Of a DNA stretch of 38,750 nt, positions 8,477 to 16,060 are shown piece by piece. The position numbers and the translations under genes were made by a program. Source of the DNA: Candidatus Peregrinibacteria bacterium RIFOXYB2_FULL_33_20 (GTDB lineage Bacteria > Patescibacteriota > Gracilibacteria > UBA1369 > GWF2-33-10). The stretch spans positions 1 through 38,750 of the forward strand of contig MFXK01000025.1 in NCBI GenBank assembly GCA_001788835.1, in the 5' to 3' direction. Every line of letters starts with the position of its first letter. The first letter of the stretch is position 1. The notes under the pieces are model-generated. The model ran no database searches. It was not told the origin of the DNA and worked only from the letters and a program-made list of their open reading frames with translations.

Positions 8477-8505
8477 AGTATAGAGTATTAACTATTTACT
8501 ATCAA
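8477..8505 (-). promoter_or_regulatory. sigma70-type promoter of rpsT
   Basis: On the minus strand, TTGATA (8505-8500) and TATACT (8482-8477) are separated by exactly 17 bp. The promoter lies about 50 bp upstream of the rpsT ATG. Confidence 0.7.
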
Positions 8506-8512
8506 TAAAATT

Positions 8513-9268
8513 TCAAATTATAGTTAATCCATTTTGAAAACTTCTGTTTTTTGGATCAAAAGAAACAAAAATTAATTTTATCGCCCAAGCAGGTAAAGGT
8601 ATACGGTCAGAAACATATCCTAAATATGGCCCTTTATCTGTATTATATACAGAAAATTCAAATGTTACTGTTTTTCTTTGAGTGTGGAAATTATTACACA
8701 CTAACCGTAATTTTTTATCTCTAAAAAAGAACAGCGTGGCTTGATGATCTTGTTGCTTACATAAATTTACAGCAGTACATAAATCGCCTTTTTCTCTTGT
8801 GTCCAAAAAAACCTCATAAATACCAGGATTTATTTCTCCTTCTTTTGATTTTAAAAGTCCGTTCTGAATTAAGGCAAAATTTGATACCTGAATTTGGCCA
8901 ATTCTCATAGGATCGATGGTCGCGTCTTTTAGTTTTAGAGGCTCAGCCATCATTACATCTTGAGTTAATATTGAATTATGGTCAAAACTATACGCTCTTA
9001 AAGCATTGTCATCTTGTAATAATAGTTCTCCTAAAACTTGTCTTATAGCTTCTTTTTCTAAATCAATCAAACGCCCTCCGCCTATGATGTCCAATTGAGT
9101 ATTATCTGCAGTTAATACCTCAAGCTGCGTTAACTTATCATGGGCAAAGTTTATAACTACTTTTAGTAGATAACTTTCAGATGGTGTTAATCTATTTAAA
9201 GCCTTTCTATCATTTTCAGTAATAGGAAATGGCAAATATTCCACTACACTAACTAATTTCGAATCCAT
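8513..9268 (-). CDS. hypothetical soluble protein
   Basis: The 251-residue protein has no signal peptide, membrane segment or recognised motif. The N-terminal half looks helical (NRLTPSESYLLKVVINFAHD; LEKEAIRQVLGELLL). The C-terminal half looks beta-rich (ATLFFFRDKKLRLVC; RKTVTFEFSVYNTDKGPYLG) and ends FQNGLTII. The ATG at 9268 follows a short AT-rich leader. The gene lies upstream of rpsT on the same strand, but rpsT has its own promoter. I do not recognise the family. Confidence 0.7.
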   Translation of the reverse strand: MDSKLVSVVEYLPFPITENDRKALNRLTPSESYLLKVVINFAHDKLTQLEVLTADNTQLDIIGGGRLIDLEKEAIRQVLGELLLQDDNALRAYSFDHNSILTQDVMMAEPLKLKDATIDPMRIGQIQVSNFALIQNGLLKSKEGEINPGIYEVFLDTREKGDLCTAVNLCKQQDHQATLFFFRDKKLRLVCNNFHTQRKTVTFEFSVYNTDKGPYLGYVSDRIPLPAWAIKLIFVSFDPKNRSFQNGLTII

Positions 9269-9320
9269 ATTGTTTTTTTAAAATAGGTTAAATCATAATT
9301 TATTGTTTTTAATTGTCAAT

Positions 9321-9335
9321 AAAATCGGATGATCC
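9321..9335 (+). promoter_or_regulatory. candidate operator AAAATCGGATGATCC, copy 1
   Basis: The 15-bp motif begins 30 bp before the -35 hexamer of the secreted-orphan promoter. A copy with one mismatch lies in the same orientation just upstream of the -35 of the gene at 36449-37330 (37422-37436). It may bind a shared regulator. Confidence 0.45.
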
Positions 9336-9350
9336 ATAAAATCGTCCTGC

Positions 9351-9378
9351 TTGACAAATTTTAAAAAATGATTATACT
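9351..9378 (+). promoter_or_regulatory. strong sigma70-type promoter of the secreted orphan
   Basis: A perfect -35 TTGACA (9351-9356) is followed after 16 bp by TATACT (9373-9378), 30 bp before the ATG at 9409. This is among the best consensus promoters in the window. Confidence 0.75.
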
Positions 9379-9408
9379 TCAAAAGTGTATTTGTTAAAAA
9401 TTTGTTAA

Positions 9409-9945
9409 ATGCGAAATTTCTCTGACTTGTCAGGATTATTATTAATTGGGACTTTGGTAGCTGGCGGGCTTCATACCTGCGATACCAAAACATCAGATTC
9501 AGATAATCAGCAGGGGACAATAGTAACAACAAATACTCCTAAAAGAGAAGACGAGGAGACTTGTATTCAAGTGAATCATGCTAATATTAGAGGTTTAGAG
9601 GGAGCTTTAATTTCTGATGTTTCAGTTTGTGTGAAAGTAAGAGGTGATCTTAATGGAGTATTGTCATTTCGTGATTCAGATACTGGTTTACCTATCTGTG
9701 ATTTTTATGGGGGGAGTAAAGTAATAGAAGGTGGCGATTTTGGGATTAAATTACCTAGAAATGGAGGGTTAAGAAATTTAGGAGTGAATAGAGGACAAAA
9801 TAGAATAGCTGAGAAATGTTTAGAAGCAGCAATAGTGGCAGGAAGTAAAAATAATGCCCCTGATGTATTACGAAATAATGTTGCATCTTTAGGGGTTTTG
9901 AAGTCAAAAATTGCTATAGCAGAAAATAGAGGTCCATGTAGTTAA
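9409..9945 (+). CDS. exported cysteine-containing protein, unknown function
   Basis: The 178-residue product starts with a short hydrophobic segment (LLLIGTLVAGGLHTC, residues about 10-24) that looks like a signal peptide. LHTC is a poor lipobox, so lipidation at C24 is doubtful. A Thr/Asp-rich spacer follows, then a compact domain with about five further cysteines (including ETCIQV, VCVKVRG, PICDFYG and the terminal GPCS) that could form disulfides. The family is not recognised. It has a near-consensus promoter and a candidate operator upstream, which suggests regulated and possibly strong expression. It stands alone, followed by a hairpin at 9958-9985. Confidence 0.75.
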   Translation: MRNFSDLSGLLLIGTLVAGGLHTCDTKTSDSDNQQGTIVTTNTPKREDEETCIQVNHANIRGLEGALISDVSVCVKVRGDLNGVLSFRDSDTGLPICDFYGGSKVIEGGDFGIKLPRNGGLRNLGVNRGQNRIAEKCLEAAIVAGSKNNAPDVLRNNVASLGVLKSKIAIAENRGPCS

Positions 9946-9957
9946 TATTTTCGATTA

Positions 9958-9985
9958 ACTTTGCACAAGATACATTGTACAAAGT
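9958..9985 (+). terminator. possible 3' hairpin after the secreted orphan
   Basis: ACTTTG-C-ACAA pairs with TTGT-A-CAAAGT around a 6-nt loop, giving about 11 bp with one mismatch, 13 bp after the stop codon. The following bases lack a strong T-tract, so termination is uncertain. The rest of the gap to uvrC (9986-10221) is AT-rich and I see no gene in it. Confidence 0.4.
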
Positions 9986-10221
9986 GTGTTTAATCCGTGA
10001 TTTCCCTCTTCTTAGGATTTTTTTGCCAACCAGAACGATAGATCATCCATTGTTAGTCAATATCTCTGCGTTATTTTTGATTTAAGGCGTTTTTTGGAGC
10101 TGAGAGATGCTTTGATACCTTTTTATAAAACTGTTTGATTTAGATTTTTGATAGTTTTAAAATTAACATAGTTTTATAGATATTTAGATGGAATACTGAA
10201 ATTATTGATTAATTTGACAAG

Positions 10222-12642
10222 ATGCCTAAAAAATCAAAATTTACGATAAAAAATATCAAAATTCCCGGTTGTCCAGGCATTTATAAAATGATTGATAAAG
10301 AGGGAAGAGTTTTGTATATAGGCAAAGCCAAAAATCTCAAAAAACGAGTTTCATCATATTTTCGACAAAGTAAAGATAAAGGTGTGCGCATCAATAAAAT
10401 GATTCAACAAATCACTGATATTCAATTTATTACGGTTGATTCAGAATTAGAAGCCATTTTGCTAGAAACTAATTTAATTAAAGAATTAAGACCTAAATAC
10501 AATATTTTAATGAGAGATGATAAAAACTTTGTTTATATCAAAATCAATCAAAATGAGGACTTCCCCACCCTGGAAATTGTTCGAAAAGTACAAAAAGACG
10601 GTGCTAAATATTTCGGGCCAAAAACTGCCAAATGGAAGGTGGAAAAGACGTTTGATTTACTTCATAAAATTTTCCTTTTCCGAAATTGTCAGTTGGGCAT
10701 TTTTTGGCGAGGTGATCATCAGATAGATATTACCAACAAGGTCATTAAATATCCGTGCTTGGAATACCATATTAAGAGGTGTTGTGCCCCATGTATAGGA
10801 CTAATCAATAAAGAAGAGTACAAAAAAATGATTAATTCTATTATTGATTTTTTGAACGGCAAATATGAGGATGTTTTGGAAAAATTGAAGGAAGATATGA
10901 TGCAAGCAGCGGCAGAAAAGAAATTTGAAATTGCGGCAAAGTTGCGTGATCAATTACTAGCTGTTCAGGATATTATGCAAAAACAAAAAATTTCTTCTCC
11001 AGATCAGATAAATCAAGATTTGATTAGTTTTGTCGTCAAAAATGCAAAAATATTTTTTAATTTATTTATGGTTCGTGATGGCAAATTGATCAATCAGGAA
11101 AATTTTATTTTTGAAACAACAGTTTTAACGAAAGATTCTGGACTAGGTGGAATGACAATTGATGCTGAAATTTACGAAGCTTTTATTGAGCAATATTATG
11201 TTACTGCGGCAGATATACCAAATGAAATTTTGATTTCAGAAGATCTTGAAGAAAAAGATCTCATGGAAGAGTGGCTATCTAATATCAAAAATTCAAAAGT
11301 TAAAATTACCATCCCGCAAAAGGGTAAAAAAAATAAGTTATTGGAATTATCACAGAGAAATGCGGAAAATTTTGCCACCCAAAATCAAGCTAAATTTGAA
11401 TTAGAAAAAACCAGAACTGTTGATGCGATGGAATTTTTGAAAAATATTTTGACTGAGAATGGATTGAAAATTGAACGGTCTCTAAATCGTATTGAATGCT
11501 ATGATATTTCTCATCTAGCCGGTACGCATACAGTCGGATCAATGGTGGTTTTCGAGAAAGGCAGAGCCAAAAATTTTGATTATCGGCATTTTCAACTTAA
11601 AACTCTAAAAAAAGGTGAGATTGATGATTTTAAATCTATGGCAGAAGTTTTGGAAAGAAGGCTTAAATATTTAAGTAATCAGTGGTTAACAATCAGTCAA
11701 CACTCTGCAGAAGCTTTACCTCAGAGGATAGATGGTCAGTATAAAGTACGAAAAGCGAAAAAAGATGATTTAAAAGATATCTTTAAATTAAGAAAAGCTT
11801 GGGGGCGCCAAAATGACTGGATTAAGTCACCAGAAGGTTTTTTTGTTTTGGAGATGGAAAACAAAACAGGAAAAAAAATTATTGGTGTTATTGCTCTTCT
11901 TGAAAAAGATAAAACTCACTTTGAAATTACCTCTTTTTTAATTAATAAGAAATATAAGGATAAATCATTGGAAGATTTGCTGCTTAAAAGGATTCTAGAA
12001 GAATGTCCACAGTCAAAAGTTTATGTCCTCTGCGTGGAGGATGCCAAAGATTATTATCTTAAAAAAGGCTTTGAAGAATTAAACATTATGCCAAAAGTTT
12101 TTGAAGGCGGTGCGCAGATTTGTAAGAAAGAATATAATGGAAACTGCCTTGCTTTAATTTATGACAAATATAAACACGCCAAAGACCAGGATTCTTCTTT
12201 CAGCTCCAAACCTGATTTAATTGTGATTGATGGTGGTAAAGGCCAACTTAGTAGCGCCCATCACGCCATGAAAAATTTAAATATAGATATTCCGATGATT
12301 GCCCTCGCCAAGAAAGAAGAGGAAATATTTTTCTTATGTCATTCCCATGAAAACGGGAATCTTAAACTTTCAAAAGACTCCCCTGCTTTGCAATTACTGC
12401 AAAGGATCAGAGATGAAGCTCATCGTTTCGCTATTACTTTTAATAAACATAAAAGAATTAAAGCCATGACTCATTCTGTACTTGATGAAATTCCTGGTAT
12501 TGGACAAGAAATCAAAATGCAATTATTGCAAAATTTCGGATCAATTGATGGAATCAAAAAAGCTGATTTTCAAGATTTAAGAGCTATAATCGGCGAAAAT
12601 AAAGCCATAGTTTTGCAGGAATATTTGTTAGCAAAAAATTAA
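10222..12642 (+). CDS. uvrC: excinuclease ABC subunit C with an inserted GNAT-like domain
   Basis: UvrC makes both incisions in nucleotide excision repair with UvrA and UvrB. Order of parts: GIY-YIG nuclease (about 15-95; CPGIYKMIDKEGRVLYIGKAK), a Cys-rich segment (CLEYHIKRCCAPCIG), a UVR motif (AAAEKKFEIAAKLRDQLL), then an RNase H-like nuclease starting at CYDISHLAGTHTVGS (about 426). The family's VIDGGKGQL block follows only at about 668, and EAHRFAITFNKHKR and C-terminal HhH motifs (DEIPGIGQEIKMQLL) end the protein. At 806 residues it is about 200 longer than usual. Residues about 505-650 resemble a GNAT acetyltransferase (YKVRKAKKDDLKDIFKLRKA; YYLKKGFEELN), placed inside the RNase H fold. 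A palindromic element adds residues around 706-714. A TCAGT repeat lies at the left edge of the insert. Confidence 0.93.
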   Translation: MPKKSKFTIKNIKIPGCPGIYKMIDKEGRVLYIGKAKNLKKRVSSYFRQSKDKGVRINKMIQQITDIQFITVDSELEAILLETNLIKELRPKYNILMRDDKNFVYIKINQNEDFPTLEIVRKVQKDGAKYFGPKTAKWKVEKTFDLLHKIFLFRNCQLGIFWRGDHQIDITNKVIKYPCLEYHIKRCCAPCIGLINKEEYKKMINSIIDFLNGKYEDVLEKLKEDMMQAAAEKKFEIAAKLRDQLLAVQDIMQKQKISSPDQINQDLISFVVKNAKIFFNLFMVRDGKLINQENFIFETTVLTKDSGLGGMTIDAEIYEAFIEQYYVTAADIPNEILISEDLEEKDLMEEWLSNIKNSKVKITIPQKGKKNKLLELSQRNAENFATQNQAKFELEKTRTVDAMEFLKNILTENGLKIERSLNRIECYDISHLAGTHTVGSMVVFEKGRAKNFDYRHFQLKTLKKGEIDDFKSMAEVLERRLKYLSNQWLTISQHSAEALPQRIDGQYKVRKAKKDDLKDIFKLRKAWGRQNDWIKSPEGFFVLEMENKTGKKIIGVIALLEKDKTHFEITSFLINKKYKDKSLEDLLLKRILEECPQSKVYVLCVEDAKDYYLKKGFEELNIMPKVFEGGAQICKKEYNGNCLALIYDKYKHAKDQDSSFSSKPDLIVIDGGKGQLSSAHHAMKNLNIDIPMIALAKKEEEIFFLCHSHENGNLKLSKDSPALQLLQRIRDEAHRFAITFNKHKRIKAMTHSVLDEIPGIGQEIKMQLLQNFGSIDGIKKADFQDLRAIIGENKAIVLQEYLLAKN
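11675..11700. repeat. TCAGT-type short repeat, copy 2 (inside uvrC)
   Basis: GTAATCAGTGGT (11675-11686) is identical to 1681-1692 and is followed by a diverged AATCAGTCAA. It encodes the linker just before the GNAT-like insert of UvrC (SNQWLTISQ). Confidence 0.45.
12337..12363. repeat. in-gene palindromic element, family A (copy 2, short form)
   Basis: A 27-bp hairpin unit matches 7874-7900 at 24 of 27 positions. The stem ATTCCC/GGGAAT spans 12341-12346 and 12355-12360. One U-A pair in copy 1 is C-G here, a compensatory change. It encodes CHSHENGNL in place of the short loop normally found before DSPALQLLQRIRDEAHRF in UvrC. Confidence 0.75.
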
Positions 12643-12698
12643 ATAACAATAATCATGGGCTAATTACAAGCTGTTTAGTGAAAAATGTCCTTAGACCA

Positions 12699-12707
12699 TG
12701 GTATAAT
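12699..12707 (+). promoter_or_regulatory. extended -10 promoter of clpP
   Basis: TGGTATAAT precedes an upstream in-frame ATG (12710) by only 2 bp. Transcription should therefore begin at about 12712-12716, and the real clpP start must be a later ATG. Confidence 0.65.
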
Positions 12708-12748
12708 GAATGAGACAATTTTTTATATATTTTTATAAATTTAATTTC

Positions 12749-13417
12749 ATGCAACATTTACATAGTATGTTTGGAGGCAATCAAGGCCTACAACAAAACG
12801 CTTTCCAGCAAAGCCCAAAAGCTTCATATCTAATTCCGACAGTGATTGAAAAAAGCCATGAAGGTGAAAGAGCTTATGATATTTATTCTAGATTGTTAAA
12901 AGATAGGGTGATATTTTTGGGTACAGCTATTGATTCATCGGTAGCGAACGTCATTGTGGCGCAAATGCTTTTCTTGGAGAAAGAGAATCCTAAAAAAGAC
13001 ATTATTATGTACATCAATTCTCCGGGAGGACACGTTACCGCCGGTTTGGCTATATATGACACGATGCAGTACCTTTCTTGCGACGTGGTTACCATTTGCG
13101 TAGGCATGGCGGCTTCCATGGGTGCAGTGCTTTTAACTGGCGGCACTAAAGGCAAAAGATATGTTTTGCCATACAGTGAAGTTATGATTCATCAGCCCCT
13201 TGGCGGAGCGGAAGGTCAAGCCAGCGATATCAAAATTGCGGCTGATCATATTGGAAAAACCAAAGATACTTTGAATCATATTATTGCCAAACATAGCGGA
13301 CAGGATTTGAAAAAAGTGGAGAAAGATACGGATAGAGATAATTTTATGAGTGCGGAACAAGCTCTTAAATATGGTTTGGTAGATAAGATTATTGAGAAAA
13401 ATGTTACTAAGAACTGA
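12749..13417 (+). CDS. clpP: ATP-dependent Clp protease proteolytic subunit
   Basis: ClpP forms the tetradecameric serine-protease chamber that works with ClpX or ClpA/C. With the ATG at 12749 the product has 222 residues, and the catalytic triad is S123 ([11 protein letters not shown]), H148 (MIHQPLGG) and D197 ([11 protein letters not shown]). The oxyanion segment [11 protein letters not shown] is present. An earlier in-frame ATG at 12710 would add 13 hydrophobic residues, but it falls at the transcription start implied by the extended -10 at 12699-12707, so 12749 is preferred. It follows uvrC on the same strand with its own promoter. Confidence 0.95.
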   Translation: MQHLHSMFGGNQGLQQNAFQQSPKASYLIPTVIEKSHEGERAYDIYSRLLKDRVIFLGTAIDSSVANVIVAQMLFLEKENPKKDIIMYINSPGGHVTAGLAIYDTMQYLSCDVVTICVGMAASMGAVLLTGGTKGKRYVLPYSEVMIHQPLGGAEGQASDIKIAADHIGKTKDTLNHIIAKHSGQDLKKVEKDTDRDNFMSAEQALKYGLVDKIIEKNVTKN

Positions 13418-13489
13418 GAAAATTCGTTTTGCGTCAGGTGTTTTGAGTTAGCGTATAAGCGCAAACCGAACCACGCATGTCGCATATCT

Positions 13490-13804
13490 CTAGTAGCTTC
13501 CCACATATTTTTTTACTCGCACTAACTTTTTTTGTGATTCTGCTGGATCAATGTTTGTTTTATTTATGTTTTGAGGTGCTTGCGCTTCAATTCTTTGCCA
13601 ATTAAGAACGGTTTGTGGCAATAAATAATTGCCAACTTCATAAATTTTGTCCTGATTTCCAATTACTGCCTGACCAGGTGCTGTTTCCAAAATATTAGCC
13701 TGTAAAGATTTATTAATGTTATTTACAGAATAAAGTGAAGCAGTGAAGCTAAATATTGTTAAAGCCATCATAATGCCAGTGATTTTGGAGATGGATAAAG
13801 CCAT
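13490..13804 (-). CDS. small exported or membrane-anchored protein, unknown function
   Basis: The 104-residue product has an N-terminal hydrophobic segment (residues about 7-27, ITGIMMALTIFSFTASLYSV) that could be a signal peptide or single anchor. A polar Gln/Asn-rich domain follows, containing YLLPQTVLNWQRIEAQAPQ and a basic C-terminus (LVRVKKYVGSY). No family is recognised. It is driven by the left half of the palindromic divergent promoter at 13833-13870, shared with the orphan at 13907. The two genes may be co-regulated. Confidence 0.65.
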   Translation of the reverse strand: MALSISKITGIMMALTIFSFTASLYSVNNINKSLQANILETAPGQAVIGNQDKIYEVGNYLLPQTVLNWQRIEAQAPQNINKTNIDPAESQKKLVRVKKYVGSY

Positions 13805-13832
13805 TTGGTTGGGGGGGAGTTTTAGAAATTTA

Positions 13833-13870
13833 TCTTTTAATTATATCAAATTTTTGATATAATTAAAAGA
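13833..13870. promoter_or_regulatory. palindromic divergent promoter pair
   Basis: An 18-bp perfect inverted repeat, TCTTTTAATTATATCAAA (13833-13850) and its complement (13853-13870), has a 2-bp spacer. Each arm contains an extended -10, TGATATAAT: 13848-13840 on minus and 13855-13863 on plus. These face the genes at 13804 (leftward) and 13907 (rightward). A second palindrome, AATTTTTTAAAAAATT (13870-13885), lies in the rightward leader. Confidence 0.65.
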
Positions 13871-13906
13871 ATTTTTTAAAAAATTAATACATAATTATAT
13901 CTACAA

Positions 13907-14605
13907 ATGTTTACCCCATCAGAAAATCCAAGAGAAATGTCTCCAAATGATGCTTTAGATAGATTACAACAGATGAGTGTCCAAAGAGTTTATGAACGTC
14001 CAGATATCGAATCAGACATAACCAAATTCGGCATAAATAAATTAGAATCAGCTTTATTGGTTAACGATAAAGGTATTGACATTAAAATCGCCCAACAAGG
14101 GACTGAAAATCCCCGTAATGTTAATCTGGTGTTATTCTTAAAAAATACAAATACTGGTGTTTATACTATAGCAAGATTAACGACACAAAATTCGTGGTTC
14201 AAAAACGAACAATTAAGACAAGCGGCTATATCGTCATTAATAGATGCAGGATTAACAAATTTCCGATCAGGCAATAATTTAAAACAAGTTAAAAAAGATA
14301 AAGAAAATGATTTAGAGGCTCCTGTTGATTTAAATGTTCAAAAATCGAACCAACCGCCAAGTATGAGGCAATCAGGAAGAACTTTTAAAAGAGGTCATCC
14401 GAATACCGAAACTTATACTGACTCTGATGGAGAAGAAATTGTCATTGATTATAACACTTTAAGAAATAAAGTTCTTATAAAAGGAAAAGATGGAGAGGGA
14501 AGACCGACAATTCAATGGGAAATAAATAAAGACCAAGTTGCAGAAGCTAAAAAAGTATTACATTTAGAACAAGATCAAGGATATCAAAATAGAGATAACG
14601 TCTAA
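13907..14605 (+). CDS. hypothetical soluble protein
   Basis: The 232-residue protein has no signal peptide or membrane segment. The N-terminal part (residues about 20-125) has mixed alpha/beta character with VNLVLFLKNTNTGVYTIARL. A charged, Pro/Gln-rich linker follows at about 130-165 (SNQPPSMRQSGRTFKRGHP), then a short beta-rich segment (EEIVIDYNTLRNKVLIKGK). It ends hydrophilic. The family is not recognised. Its promoter is the right half of the palindrome at 13833-13870. Its stop codon overlaps that of the convergent reductase gene by 4 bp. Confidence 0.7.
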   Translation: MFTPSENPREMSPNDALDRLQQMSVQRVYERPDIESDITKFGINKLESALLVNDKGIDIKIAQQGTENPRNVNLVLFLKNTNTGVYTIARLTTQNSWFKNEQLRQAAISSLIDAGLTNFRSGNNLKQVKKDKENDLEAPVDLNVQKSNQPPSMRQSGRTFKRGHPNTETYTDSDGEEIVIDYNTLRNKVLIKGKDGEGRPTIQWEINKDQVAEAKKVLHLEQDQGYQNRDNV

Positions 14606-15327
14606 ACATGAAACATTTCTGCATGCAGATTTTCCGGATTGAAGTTTGACTTGAGAAACATTTCTTTGATTTCATTGACCATCGCCCCGCTACCGCATAA
14701 ATAAACGGCGGTGTTGTTTCTATCGTATTTATTCACATCCAAATGACTGGTAATGCGTCCGTGCCAGCCTGAATAATTTTCTTTGGCGCGGGAAACGGTA
14801 ATGTGAAATTGGAAATTTGGATAAGTTTTAGCAAAATTTTCCAACATATCTTGATAAAAAATGTCTTCTTCATATCTGACACCAAAGAATAATTCGATTA
14901 TCCTATGATTCGTTGCTGTTTTGTCCATTGTTTGAAAAATTTGTTTTGTCATGGCAATAAATGGCGCCAAACCAGTGCCGGTAGCTATAAACAGTAAGTT
15001 TTTATGATCTCCCTCGTGTAAAACAAATCTTCCCAAAGGCCCCTGAAAAGTAACGAAGTCCCCTACTTTCATCTTTTTTAAATAAGCGCTGGCAAAACCA
15101 CCCTCAATGAATTTGATTATAAAAATTAATTTATTTTTTTCATATTCCGGTGAAGCAATTGAATAAGCTCTTTTTTGCAGAAAACCCTTCTCAGTTGGGA
15201 TTTGTAACATCACGAATTGTCCGGTCTGGAAAATAATTTCTTTTGGTTCAATTAATTCGAATATGAATTCATATACGTCATGAGTTAAGGTTTTTTTCGA
15301 GATTAAATGGACTTGGAATAGATTCAT
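14602..15327 (-). CDS. FAD/NAD(P)H oxidoreductase of the ferredoxin-NADP reductase family
   Basis: With the ATG at 15327 the protein has 241 residues (MNLFQVHLISKKTLTHDVYEF). A longer TTG start at 15387 adds 20 residues unlike the family and is rejected. The FAD domain has the RAYSIAS motif (R-x-Y-S) and a phosphate-binding GGFASAYL segment. The nucleotide domain has ATGTGLAPFIAMT and the C-terminal YLCGSGAMV and EMF motifs. FNR-like enzymes move electrons between NAD(P)H and a one-electron carrier. No ferredoxin or iron-sulfur partner is encoded nearby, and no Cys cluster is present in the protein itself. The partner is unknown. Confidence 0.88.
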   Translation of the reverse strand: MNLFQVHLISKKTLTHDVYEFIFELIEPKEIIFQTGQFVMLQIPTEKGFLQKRAYSIASPEYEKNKLIFIIKFIEGGFASAYLKKMKVGDFVTFQGPLGRFVLHEGDHKNLLFIATGTGLAPFIAMTKQIFQTMDKTATNHRIIELFFGVRYEEDIFYQDMLENFAKTYPNFQFHITVSRAKENYSGWHGRITSHLDVNKYDRNNTAVYLCGSGAMVNEIKEMFLKSNFNPENLHAEMFHV

Positions 15328-15517
15328 GTTGTGAATTGTTAATTGTTGGTGCTGATAGTAATGATTGGGAAGAGAGATTCCGGTCAAGTCGGAATGGCCT
15401 TATTGTGCACAACCAAAATCACATTAAAAGAATTGCAGTAAAATTACAAGAAATGTAAGATAAAGTTAAGAAATTTAAAATTTTTCTCTTTAATTGTCAG
15501 TTTCTAGTTCTATACCT

Positions 15518-16015
15518 ATGAAATTTGTTATTAAGTTTTTACTCGCATTTTCGATTATAAATATATTATTTAGTTTTACTGCCTTTTGTGCCGGCACCAC
15601 TTTATTACCTCAGCCAGTTTATAACACCGGGGACCAAAGCAACGAAGAATATTGCCTTGAAACCATGAAAAGATTTAATAGTAGTGATCCCACGCTAGAA
15701 GAAAGATTTAATAAATTCAGTGAAGATCAAAAACAAACTTTTCTTTCCTGCGCTATTACTACTGGGGAAATCCATTTATGGATGCTCCCGTATTATATAG
15801 TGTACTGGATTGAATTTATGATCCAAATGTCGGGAATTCTGGCGGTGTTGATGTTTGTGGTGGGCGGGATATTTTATATTCTTGGCGGTGGAATGCTTGA
15901 ATCTATTTCCAAAGATAAAGGCAAGAAATACATGACTTGGGCTCTAACTGGAATGGCTTTATGTTTCTTAGCTTGGGTTATTGTGAATATTGTTTTAAAT
16001 TTTTTGAGCCAATGA
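15518..16015 (+). CDS. T4SS pilin-like (VirB2/TrbC-type) membrane protein
   Basis: With the ATG at 15518 the product has 165 residues. Its cleavable-looking signal peptide (FVIKFLLAFSIINILFSFTAFC, then AGTT) marks this start over the upstream TTG. Two C-terminal membrane helices follow: MSGILAVLMFVVGGIFYILGGG, a short basic loop (SKDKGKKYMTW), then a second helix ending VNIVLNFLSQ. The GG-rich helix, basic loop and helix form the pattern of the T4SS pilin family common in CPR genomes. A long acidic extracellular loop (about 25-100) has two cysteines. No VirB4 or VirB6 is in the window. It is the first gene of a rightward five-gene run. Confidence 0.75.
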   Translation: MKFVIKFLLAFSIINILFSFTAFCAGTTLLPQPVYNTGDQSNEEYCLETMKRFNSSDPTLEERFNKFSEDQKQTFLSCAITTGEIHLWMLPYYIVYWIEFMIQMSGILAVLMFVVGGIFYILGGGMLESISKDKGKKYMTWALTGMALCFLAWVIVNIVLNFLSQ

Positions 16016-16060
16016 AAATAATTATTAATTGTTGGTTCTAAATTTTAAATTAAATTAAGA

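Noticed and set aside
9293-9532. 79-codon frame on the minus strand
   Set aside because: It overlaps the promoter and 5' part of the secreted orphan, has no recognisable features and lacks a promoter of its own.
12710-12748. Earlier ATG of clpP
   Set aside because: It lies 2 bp after the -10 box, at or before the expected transcription start, and adds a hydrophobic leader that ClpP proteins lack.
13418-13489. Possible terminator after clpP (TTTGCG ... CGCAAA)
   Set aside because: The 6-bp stem has a long loop and no T-tract, too weak to list as a feature.
12883-13506. Several minus-strand frames opposite clpP
   Set aside because: They are mirror frames of a strongly conserved gene, with no protein-like character or start signals.
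15328-15387. TTG-start extension of the FNR-like reductase
   Set aside because: The 20 extra residues do not resemble the family, and an ATG fits the domain start at 15327.
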